From Asticcacaulis sp. AC402 (GTDB lineage: Bacteria; Pseudomonadota; Alphaproteobacteria; Caulobacterales; Caulobacteraceae): 64,000 nt of DNA. The notes beneath the pieces were generated by a model, which saw nothing but the letters and a program-made list of their open reading frames with translations, was not told the DNA's origin and did no database searches. The translations under genes and the position numbers were made by a program. This document shows positions 1-6,522 of the stretch, in pieces. Position 1 is the first letter of the stretch; every line of letters starts with the position of its first letter. The stretch is taken from the NCBI RefSeq assembly GCF_000495835.1, contig NZ_AWGC01000020.1, positions 1-64,000 on the forward strand, read 5' to 3'.

Positions 1-44
1 AAAAAATCCGGATATGTTTCAACTTAAAGTCATAACGCTCTAAC

Positions 45-269
45 ATGAAGCTAACCCTGAGAAAACTGGCCTCCGTCTTTCGGGGGTTCTCCGTGCAGGC
101 TGCTACGGTCGGCGAAACTCTGGCCGCGGTGGCGCGTTACGAGTTTGGCGGCGGCGATGCCCAGCCTCTCGTCCTGCGCGGGGCAACCGACATGATTGCC
201 ATCAGTTTCAACGGCGTGACGCCTTTGTCGCCGCTGGTTTACATTAACGTCGAGTGGATTGAGGCGTAG
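45..269 (+). CDS. Small protein with a cationic N-terminal segment
   Basis: A 74-residue protein of unrecognised family. Its first 26 residues (LRKL, SVFRGFSVQA, VG, TL pattern) match the N-terminus of the small protein at 1525-1767 at about 16 positions, while the rest is unrelated. The codons of the shared part differ widely, so selection seems to act on the peptide. The remainder is a mixed, beta-prone sequence ending in INVEWIEA. I see no clear ribosome binding site before the ATG; the preceding 44 bases are AT-rich and end in GCTCTAAC, like the edge of the family A repeat found elsewhere. The stop codon abuts the stop codon of the convergent SGNH hydrolase gene with no gap. Function unknown. 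Confidence 0.45.
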   Translation: MKLTLRKLASVFRGFSVQAATVGETLAAVARYEFGGGDAQPLVLRGATDMIAISFNGVTPLSPLVYINVEWIEA

Positions 270-1394
270 TCACTCGGCGGCATGGGCCATCTGTCGCGGC
301 ACAAGGTCCAGGTGCGTCATTTTGCCGGTGTGCAGCAGACCGTAGAACGCCAAAGTCGGGGCATCCGTCGGCTGGTTGGCCACGTTGGCGGCAGGCCTGA
401 ACGGCTTCACGCCAATGCCTTGGGGTTCGACCGACAGGGTGTAGGCGCGGTCTTCTTCCTCGGCCATCAGGTTCTTGGGGTGCAGGAACTCGGTTGAGAT
501 CATGCCCATGAGCCAGGGGTAGGTTCCCGACCTGACACCGGGCTTGCGCATGTAGGCGGCGAAAGCTTCGCCATTGACGCTGAAGTGGCCAACGCCACTG
601 GACATCTGGTCGACATAGAACAGGGCCAGGAGCTTGCCGCGTTCCAGCGTAAAGCGCAGGTCCTGGTTCGCCAGTTCAATCGTGTCGATGGTGAAGCGGC
701 TGTTTGAAAACGGTGTCAGTTCTGTCTCGAAAACCTCGGTCCCGATGGCCTGCGCGGCTGAGAGGTTCATCGGATCCAGCGGGTCGGGCAGGGGCCGCGG
801 CGCCGGGTAGTCACCGGTTAACTGTCGGGCAAGCTTTTTGGCAATGTCAAACACTACGGGCGGCTTGTAGTGGTTGGCGTCCTTGTAGAATTCCTTGGTC
901 GCCGCGCGTTCCTGCCCCACCCTGCGCAGGAAGTCGGATGCAATGTCAATGATTTCAAGATTGTAGTAGTTCGTCAGATAGTGGATGCCGGCGTTGATCA
1001 TGTTGAACCGGCGGGCCTCCGGCTTTGTCATCGACTCCAGCACAATCGAGATGATGCGGATGTTCGGATTGACCTCGCGGGCGTAGCGGATGACGCCTTC
1101 GTAAGCTCGAGCCCAATGGTTCGCCATGCCCTTGATGCGGGTGTCGTCGGAAAATGTCGGTGTGTCGTTCAAGGCGTATTCGATGATCAGGACATCTGCA
1201 TCGGCCAACTTGTCGGAACGCTTCAGGCCATAGAGGCCGTTGAAGGTGGTGGTTCCGCCGACCGCGAGGTTTTCAATGATATCCAGTTCGAAGCGCAAGG
1301 CCTTCAAAGCCTTGAACGTTTGGAACAGATAGTTGTCTTTGATGATCGTGTTCGATCCGCCAATGACGATAGCCTTAATGGTGGGCTTTTGCAT
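270..1394 (-). CDS. SGNH/GDSL-type hydrolase
   Basis: A 374-residue protein with the blocks of the SGNH hydrolase superfamily in order: IGGSNT with the likely nucleophile Ser14, AVGG near 45-47 for the oxyanion glycine, EYALND with Asn76, and KDANHYK with Asp172 and His175. Such enzymes remove or transfer acyl groups on sugars, lipids or glycans; the substrate cannot be told here. Residues from about 200 onward form an extra, probably beta-rich domain. No signal peptide is visible, so a cytoplasmic role in glycan or exopolysaccharide modification is possible. It is convergent with the small gene at 45-269 and faces away from the lysis-like cassette at 1525. Confidence 0.8.
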   Translation of the reverse strand: MQKPTIKAIVIGGSNTIIKDNYLFQTFKALKALRFELDIIENLAVGGTTTFNGLYGLKRSDKLADADVLIIEYALNDTPTFSDDTRIKGMANHWARAYEGVIRYAREVNPNIRIISIVLESMTKPEARRFNMINAGIHYLTNYYNLEIIDIASDFLRRVGQERAATKEFYKDANHYKPPVVFDIAKKLARQLTGDYPAPRPLPDPLDPMNLSAAQAIGTEVFETELTPFSNSRFTIDTIELANQDLRFTLERGKLLALFYVDQMSSGVGHFSVNGEAFAAYMRKPGVRSGTYPWLMGMISTEFLHPKNLMAEEEDRAYTLSVEPQGIGVKPFRPAANVANQPTDAPTLAFYGLLHTGKMTHLDLVPRQMAHAAE

Positions 1395-1524
1395 AGCAGC
1401 ATATTAACCAGCAACTTCACGCTGAATCAATCATTTTTAGTGAAATCGCGTTTCGCAACCTCTTGAATATGCCCGCAACCGGGTTTGAATCTATCCATGA
1501 CCATCCACTGTGGAGCATTGCACC

Positions 1525-1767
1525 ATGAAAATCGCCTTGAGAATGCTGATTTCCGTTTTTCGACGTCTGTCTGTTCAAGCGGGCGTCGTTGGCCGCACGC
1601 TGACCACCACGGCGGCGGGTCTGGCTGCGGCCGGGGTTCCTGGCGCGGCCCAGGTCGCGGTGCCCGGTGCAATCCTGACGGCAGTCGGGACTGTCATTGG
1701 CGCGGCGATTCCGCAGCGCACCGTGGCAACCTATAACCCGATGACCGAGGACGTGATGCAGACATGA
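1525..1767 (+). CDS. Small hydrophobic protein upstream of the muramidase, possibly holin-like
   Basis: An 80-residue protein. After a cationic N-terminus (MKIALRMLISVFRRLSVQ) shared with the protein at 45-269, it has a long Ala/Gly/Val-rich hydrophobic stretch from about 25 to 60, then a polar tail. The ATG at 1525 is preferred over one five codons earlier because it aligns with the start of the gene at 45. It overlaps the muramidase gene by four bases (ATGA), so the two are translationally coupled. Position, size and hydrophobicity suit a holin or antiholin beside an endolysin, but no named holin family was recognised, so this is inference. Confidence 0.5.
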   Translation: MKIALRMLISVFRRLSVQAGVVGRTLTTTAAGLAAAGVPGAAQVAVPGAILTAVGTVIGAAIPQRTVATYNPMTEDVMQT

Positions 1768-2210
1768 AGACCTCTGCCAACGGCCTCGATCTGATCGCGA
1801 CGTTCGAAGGTTTTCGGGTTAACCCCTACATGCCGACGCCGCGTGACGTGCCGACGGTGGGCTATGGGACGACGGTCTATCCCAACGGCAAGGCGGTTAA
1901 GCTGTCGGATGGCCCCGTCACAAAAGCCCGGGCCATGGAGTACCTGGCTTCGGACGTGGCGCGGGTCGAAGATACGATTCACGAGCTGGTCGACGTCCCG
2001 CTTACCCAGGGCCAGTTCGATGCCCTGGTCAGTTTTGTGTACAATGTCGGCGAGCATGCGTTTGAGGAGTCGACCCTGCTGCGGCGTATCCTGGCCGGCA
2101 ACTATGCGGCGGCCGCTGAGCAATTCGCGCGCTGGAATAAGCAAAAGGGCGTTGTCCTTAAAGGCCTGGTCCGGCGCCGCGAGGCCGAACGCACGCTCTT
2201 TTTGTCCTGA
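1764..2210 (+). CDS. Phage-type lysozyme (GH24 muramidase, endolysin)
   Basis: A 148-residue glycoside hydrolase family 24 lysozyme that should cleave the glycan strands of peptidoglycan. The active-site helix carries FEGF with likely catalytic Glu15, followed by PTVGYGTT at 30-37; later landmarks are SFVYNVG near 91-97, STLLRRI and the ending GLVRRREAERTLFL, all typical of phage endolysins. The usual Y-x-D-x-x-G spacing between Glu and TVGYG is altered: PYMPTPRD has one extra residue and Pro where the catalytic Asp normally sits, with Asp28 as the nearest acid. There is no signal sequence or SAR helix, so release would need a holin or other export route. It overlaps the gene at 1525 by four bases. 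Confidence 0.9.
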   Translation: MKTSANGLDLIATFEGFRVNPYMPTPRDVPTVGYGTTVYPNGKAVKLSDGPVTKARAMEYLASDVARVEDTIHELVDVPLTQGQFDALVSFVYNVGEHAFEESTLLRRILAGNYAAAAEQFARWNKQKGVVLKGLVRRREAERTLFLS

Positions 2211-2221
2211 ACACTCTGGGG

Positions 2222-2479
2222 ATGCCCGTGACAGATCAAGATCTTATACGCCGCGTTGTCGCTGAGGCTGCTTAAAGGCCGTTAACGAAATCTTTCTGTG
2301 GCTGGGGCTGGATACCCACGACCCGCTTGCCGCGCAGAAAGACATGTCTTTGCTTCCGAACCTGCATGGCTGCGCTGGCCATGGCCGTAGTGCTCGGCAT
2401 CGGCAAAGCGGTCCTCAATATCTGGCATTTTGTCGAGATGATGGCTGTTAAGGCCAGGTCAATGCCCGCCGCCAGTTGA
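2222..2479 (+). pseudogene. Frameshifted small membrane protein gene
   Basis: Three consecutive frames read as one protein. An ATG at 2222 gives MPVTDQDLIRRVVAEAA before TAA at 2273. One frame over, KAVNEIFLWLGLDTHDPLAA continues without delay. A third frame from about 2366 gives MAALAMAVVLGIGKAVLN then IWHFVEM, a transmembrane-type tail ending at TGA 2477-2479. The order, a short acidic N-terminus, an FLWLGLD-type segment and one C-terminal membrane helix, is one I associate with small phage-derived membrane proteins near endolysins, but I cannot name the family. Two indels are needed, so it is probably inactive unless they are sequencing errors. It begins 11 bases after the muramidase stop. 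Confidence 0.6.
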
Positions 2480-2523
2480 TTCTGGTTCGCTTTTCACGCA
2501 TGGCTGTGGCCGCGTGTAACGAG

Positions 2524-3315
2524 ATGGAATGGCTGGTTAGGGTGAGCAGCAAAGAGGAGAGGATCGGCCAGGTTCCTGGCACCGAGGCGCCGGGATTGAC
2601 CGTTCCGCAGCATCAGCGTAACGCCCATACCGCGCGGGGTCGAAACCTCGCCTATATGGTTCAGGCGGGGAAGCGACTAGGGGTGGAAAGCGAGCTGCGC
2701 ATTCTGTCGTTTGGATGCTCCAGTGGTGAGGAGTGCCTTGATTTCGCAGACGTTTTTCCTCGTGCGCGGATCGTCGGCGTCGACCTGAATGCAAAGGCCC
2801 TGCAAAAGGCCCAGGCTTTGGACCACCCCAGGGTTCACGTTATGAACTCGACCGAGGACAATATCGCCGCATCAGGACCCTATGACATCATCTTTGCCAT
2901 GAACGTCCTTTGCCTTCACCCCCTTCCGCCCGGTACAGAGACCCTGGCCAGTGCTTATCCGTTTGCTCTGTTCGAAAGCGCCATACAGTTGCTTGACGCT
3001 CAACTGAAGCCGGGCGGCGTTCTGGGCATCTACAACAGCCACTATTTCCTTGACGACGCTGAGGTCTTTGCGCACTACGCCCCCATCGCGGACGACCACC
3101 TGAACAATGGCTGGCTGCCGAAGTATCGACCGGACGGCGAGTTGGCGACCCGGATCGTGTTTCAATTCGACGGCCAGTTGCGGTCGCGAGACGAATGGCT
3201 GGCGCTGATTGCCACCGATTATGCCCGACGCAAGGATGAAGCCTGGCATGAATGGATCGATCCAGATGTTTACAGTGGACGGTTCACCGATGTTACCCTG
3301 TGGGAGAAGTCTTGA
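2524..3315 (+). CDS. SAM-dependent methyltransferase, class I
   Basis: A class I methyltransferase of up to 263 residues. The nucleotide-binding loop is ILSFGCSSGEECLD, followed by an acidic strand end (VGVDLN), a PYDIIFAMNVLCLHP segment (motif IV region) and LKPGGVLGIYNSHYF (motif VI). The protein at 4900-5628 shares these blocks, including a 14-residue identical stretch, so the two are paralogues that flank the gene at 3315. The start is uncertain: ATG 2524 has a poor ribosome binding site, while a TTG at 2596 has GAGG eight bases upstream and matches the paralogue's N-terminus. The stop overlaps the next start. Substrate unknown. Confidence 0.75.
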   Translation: MEWLVRVSSKEERIGQVPGTEAPGLTVPQHQRNAHTARGRNLAYMVQAGKRLGVESELRILSFGCSSGEECLDFADVFPRARIVGVDLNAKALQKAQALDHPRVHVMNSTEDNIAASGPYDIIFAMNVLCLHPLPPGTETLASAYPFALFESAIQLLDAQLKPGGVLGIYNSHYFLDDAEVFAHYAPIADDHLNNGWLPKYRPDGELATRIVFQFDGQLRSRDEWLALIATDYARRKDEAWHEWIDPDVYSGRFTDVTLWEKS

Positions 3316-4880
3316 TGAACCTGCGTACACTGATCGGCGCAGCGTGGCGCGCGGGCGACAAGATCGATCTCAGCCACTGCCACTATGGTCCGGTACCCGT
3401 CAACAGCGGCTACTATGGAACCATGCCGTATTACCGGCTGTTGGCCGGCCTGGTGCGCGTGATATCGCCTGGAGTTGTTGTCGAAATTGGCACCTATTAT
3501 GGCGGTTCGACCCTGGCCATGGCGGTCGGCGCGGAACTGGTTGATGAACCCGTTGCCATTGTCACCATGGACCCGGTACGTCACGACAATGAAAAGCTGG
3601 ACGCGACCGATGTCGTGCGTATCACGGGCAATTTTCCGGATCCCGCGGCCGTGGACGCTCTCGCCCAGGTTCTGGGGGATCGCCGGATCGACATTGCGTA
3701 TGTCGATGCCTTGAAAGATCGCGTTTTCATTGAGCAGACTCTGGCCAGCTTAGCGAGATGGCGGCCGCGCGTCATCGTGTTCGATGATATTGCCGCCAAT
3801 GACAATATTGGCAAGGCATGGAGCAACATAGTCAGCACAAGCGGATGGGAATGCATCCGTCTCAACGATGTGCTGGAGGGCGTGCGCAACGTCACTTATG
3901 ATTTCGGGTTCTGTATTGCAGACCCAACAGTCTATGAGGACTGCGCCTCGGCCATAAAGGACTGGACCGGTGATGATGCCTTCTCGGGCCTCCAGATGGG
4001 GCCGCCCTACAGTTTTGGCATACGCGACGTCTTTGAAACTGTACCCAGCATGATGAACAACCAGGAACTGGGCCTGCTCTATCAGTTGGCGCGGCGCCAC
4101 GTGACAGGCATTGGCCAGGTGGTCGATGCGGGCGCCCTGTTGGGTTCCAGTTCGCTGGCTCTGGGGCTGGGTTTGAAAAATGCCCGAGTCGTCGAAACTG
4201 TCCGTGTCCATGCTTATGACCGGTTTATCAATTCCGACACCAATTACGACAGGTTGCTCAATCCACCGGTCGAACGCACCGGCAGCTTCCTGCCGCATTA
4301 TCTTGGAAACATCGCGCCGGTTATCGACCGGGTCAATGTCAATGCCGGTGACTTTGCCGCTCAAAGGTGGTGCGGAAAGCCGATCGAACTGTTCTTCGCT
4401 GACATCGGCAAATCGCCGGCGCTCAATGCCCACCTCTATTCCGAATTCGCACCGCACTGGATACCCGGCAACACCCTCTATGTTCAGCAGGACTTCGTGC
4501 ATCTGGAGGCGCCGTGGATTCAGTATGTCCTTGGCTATCTTCAGGACCATTTTGCCGTACTGAAGATCGAAGCACCGTCGCTGGTTCTGGGGGTCAAGAG
4601 CCTGATTCCCGACGACAAGGTGCGTCGCATCGTGGCGGACGATTTTACCTGGGATGAGAAGGTGACGTTTGTCCAATCCCTGGCGCGCCGCTTTACCGAT
4701 CCGGAAACCGTGGCTGCGCTGCGGCTGATTGCTGCGCGACTGATGGGCGAGGGCGGCGACCTTACAGGTGCCGAGGCATTGCTGGAGGATATCCGTTCCG
4801 GTGCCGGGAAAACTGCCGACAAGAACACCCTGCGCCGTATCAAACGCACTCAGGTGTTGTTGACCGAGATGTGCCCGTGA
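3315..4880 (+). CDS. Tandem methyltransferase-like protein (Methyltransf_24/CmcI-like)
   Basis: A 521-residue protein with two Rossmann-type halves. The first, about residues 45-190, has VVEIGTYYGGSTLAMAVG, VTMDPVRHDN, IDIAYVDALKD and RPRVIVFDDI, the pattern of the Methyltransf_24/cephalosporin-hydroxylase-like group. The second, from about 270 to 440, repeats the layout in weaker form (QVVDAGALLGSSSLALG, VHAYDRF, IELFFADIGKS). The second half lacks the clean glycine loop and may only bind a substrate. ATG 3315 overlaps the stop of the previous gene (TGATG), which indicates co-translation. It sits between two paralogous methyltransferases, so the three probably decorate one acceptor, perhaps a surface glycan. 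This is inference. Confidence 0.7.
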   Translation: MNLRTLIGAAWRAGDKIDLSHCHYGPVPVNSGYYGTMPYYRLLAGLVRVISPGVVVEIGTYYGGSTLAMAVGAELVDEPVAIVTMDPVRHDNEKLDATDVVRITGNFPDPAAVDALAQVLGDRRIDIAYVDALKDRVFIEQTLASLARWRPRVIVFDDIAANDNIGKAWSNIVSTSGWECIRLNDVLEGVRNVTYDFGFCIADPTVYEDCASAIKDWTGDDAFSGLQMGPPYSFGIRDVFETVPSMMNNQELGLLYQLARRHVTGIGQVVDAGALLGSSSLALGLGLKNARVVETVRVHAYDRFINSDTNYDRLLNPPVERTGSFLPHYLGNIAPVIDRVNVNAGDFAAQRWCGKPIELFFADIGKSPALNAHLYSEFAPHWIPGNTLYVQQDFVHLEAPWIQYVLGYLQDHFAVLKIEAPSLVLGVKSLIPDDKVRRIVADDFTWDEKVTFVQSLARRFTDPETVAALRLIAARLMGEGGDLTGAEALLEDIRSGAGKTADKNTLRRIKRTQVLLTEMCP

Positions 4881-4899
4881 AGGGCGGCGGAAATTGGGC

Positions 4900-5628
4900 A
4901 TGACTTCACTGGTACCGCGTCACCAGATAAACACGCATACAAGCAGGGGGCAAAACACCGTCTATATGGCGGACGCTGCCGCTGTTCTGGGCCGGGATCG
5001 TCCGTTGCGAATCCTGTCGTTCGGCTGCTCGTCGGGCGAGGAGTGCCTGGATTTGGCTGACATCTTTCCCAATGCCGTCATCAAGGGCGTTGACCTGGAC
5101 GACAAGGCGCTGGAGAGGGCGGCAGCCATATCCCATGACCGCATTTCCATTGAAAAGTCGACCTATGAAGCGATCTCGTCTGGCGGTCCTTATGACCTGA
5201 TACTGGCGATGAGCGTGCTCTGCCGGTACCCGCTTCCGAAGGGAGTCGTGAACATCAAGGATGTCTACAAGTTCGGTGTGTTCATCGACACGATCAACCT
5301 GCTGCACGACTCATTGAAGCCGGGCGGGCTGATGTGCATCTACAATTCGATGTATTTCTTTGACGATTGTCCGGTGTCGCTGGACTACGTACCGTTGGTG
5401 TCTCGCAATGTGAACCTGGGATGGATGCCGAAGTACTATTCGGACGGTGATGCCGCCACCACAGTGGAGCATTACTGGGAAGGCCAGGTTTACGCTTTCC
5501 AAGACTGGGTTCGTACAGCGTCGGCTGACTTTGTCAGCAAGACGGAGGCCATAGGTCATGTCTGGATCAATCCAAGGTCCAGAGGGTCGCGGCGTGTCGA
5601 TACGCCGTTCTGGCTTAAGCGCCGGTGA
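4900..5628 (+). CDS. SAM-dependent methyltransferase, class I, paralogue of the gene at 2524
   Basis: A 242-residue class I methyltransferase. Landmarks are ILSFGCSSGEECLD at about 36-49, IKGVDLDDKAL, GGPYDLILAMSVLCRYPLP and LKPGGLMCIYNSMYFFDD. It aligns along its whole length with the protein at 2524-3315, including the N-terminal HQ-N-HT-RG pattern, so one arose by duplication around the tandem-domain gene. ATG 4900 is chosen because it follows GGCGG and matches the paralogue; TTG 4894 is a weaker alternative. It starts 19 bases after the upstream stop, so the three genes look like one operon. Acceptor unknown. Confidence 0.75.
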   Translation: MTSLVPRHQINTHTSRGQNTVYMADAAAVLGRDRPLRILSFGCSSGEECLDLADIFPNAVIKGVDLDDKALERAAAISHDRISIEKSTYEAISSGGPYDLILAMSVLCRYPLPKGVVNIKDVYKFGVFIDTINLLHDSLKPGGLMCIYNSMYFFDDCPVSLDYVPLVSRNVNLGWMPKYYSDGDAATTVEHYWEGQVYAFQDWVRTASADFVSKTEAIGHVWINPRSRGSRRVDTPFWLKRR

Positions 5629-5942
5629 CAGGTTCTATATCAACCCTCGATGACCTTGACACATCGACGTAAGGAGGCCCCCTCCGTCTCGACGCGTTTC
5701 GGCCGCCAGGGCCTCACTTGCTCGCCATGGCACGGGCCACCCCGCTCCCCATCGAAGGGATGGGGAGGAGAAGGAAGTCCTATCGATGAGTCAGAGCCGT
5801 CACTGGTTGGTATTGGTAAACCTTCGCCTTCCAAAATCCGTTAACCGGGACGCCCAAGCGGTGCTCACCACGTTTCAGGATGCACGCCAAAAGAAGTTTT
5901 GCAAACGCCGCCGTTGGGCGGCGTTTTTCACCGGGGAATTGC
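5629..5942. other. Intergenic region with a decayed repeat arm and a terminator
   Basis: No gene supported. Bases 5635-5670 resemble the first hairpin of the family B repeat (ATATCAACCC-CGATGACCTTGAC-CATCG) in decayed form. Bases about 5680-5780 are a GC-rich segment of the kind that often recurs between genes in this group (CCCGCTCCCCATCGAAGGGA...); its open frame has no ribosome binding site and no protein-like character. The region ends in the hairpin described separately at 5903. Confidence 0.45.
5903..5928 (+). terminator. Rho-independent terminator-like hairpin
   Basis: A perfect ten-base stem (AAACGCCGCC / GGCGGCGTTT) with a GTTG loop, followed by further T residues. It lies 15 bases before the ATG at 5943, so it either ends transcription from the methyltransferase operon or sits in the leader of the two small membrane-protein genes, where it would attenuate them. 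Confidence 0.7.
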
Positions 5943-6185
5943 ATGAAACTCGAAGTCCAGCATGTGCTGATCTTTGCCCTGATCGGCTTTGTCGCCTTTA
6001 TCCTCGTGGTCCTGGCCTTTGTGCCAATTCCCGCCGGAAATCGCGATATGTTCATCCAGGCCGGCGCCGCCATCATCGGCATCCTCACCCTGGTGGCCGG
6101 ATATTACTGGGGCAAGAGTCGCACGAGTGAACCCCCCAATCCCTTGCAACGCGACAGGTCGCAAAAAGAGCAGAGCCATGACTGA
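5943..6185 (+). CDS. Small membrane protein
   Basis: An 80-residue protein with two probable membrane helices: about 7-27 (VLIFALIGFVAFILVVLAFV) and about 38-57 (FIQAGAAIIGILTLVAGYYW), then a polar tail rich in Lys, Arg and Gln. ATG 5943 follows GGGGAATTGC, an acceptable ribosome binding site. It overlaps the next gene by eight bases, so the two are probably made together. Size and topology resemble class II holins or accessory phage membrane proteins, and a muramidase lies 3.7 kb upstream, but I do not recognise the family. Confidence 0.6.
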   Translation: MKLEVQHVLIFALIGFVAFILVVLAFVPIPAGNRDMFIQAGAAIIGILTLVAGYYWGKSRTSEPPNPLQRDRSQKEQSHD

Positions 6186-6402
6186 ACACATCGCTGCCGA
6201 ACGCGCCATGGAGGCTGCTATGAAAGCCCAGGCCGATATCTCAACCCATGAGCAGGTTTGCGCCGAACGCTATGCCCGGATCGACGACGGACTGATCACC
6301 GTGAAGTCGGAGGTGTCGAAGATAAGCGACCGGGTCAACCTGATGTTGCTCGCGACTATGGGCGGGCTGTTTGCGGTCGTGATGGCCCTGGTTTTCAAGT
6401 AG
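6178..6402 (+). CDS. Small protein with coiled region and C-terminal membrane helix
   Basis: A 74-residue protein. Residues about 1-50 are hydrophilic and probably helical or coiled (AAERAMEAAMKAQ, VKSEVSKISDRVN), ending in one membrane helix about 54-73 (LMLLATMGGLFAVVMALVF). This layout is common among small phage-associated proteins of the hemolysin XhlA or holin-accessory type. It overlaps the preceding small membrane gene by eight bases. The pair resembles a second lysis-type membrane module. Function unproven. Confidence 0.6.
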   Translation: MTEHIAAERAMEAAMKAQADISTHEQVCAERYARIDDGLITVKSEVSKISDRVNLMLLATMGGLFAVVMALVFK

Positions 6403-6522
6403 GGCGCGGCATGGTCGCAGATACGAGGGTATCACCAGCCCACTGGGACTTTGACATGCTTGTTGAAACAGGCCCATCCGTCCCGATCCTCGCCGACAGG
6501 CAGCGCTAACCCAGGGCTCAGC

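Noticed and set aside
5650-5844. A 64-residue open frame in the 5.7 kb intergenic region
   Set aside because: Low-complexity, Ser/Pro/Arg-rich translation of a GC-rich intergenic segment without a ribosome binding site; looks like a repeat, not a gene.
1-6402. Remnant prophage around the muramidase
   Set aside because: No structural, packaging, integrase or replication gene is present in the window, so only a lysis-like module is supported. Genes to the left of the window could change this.
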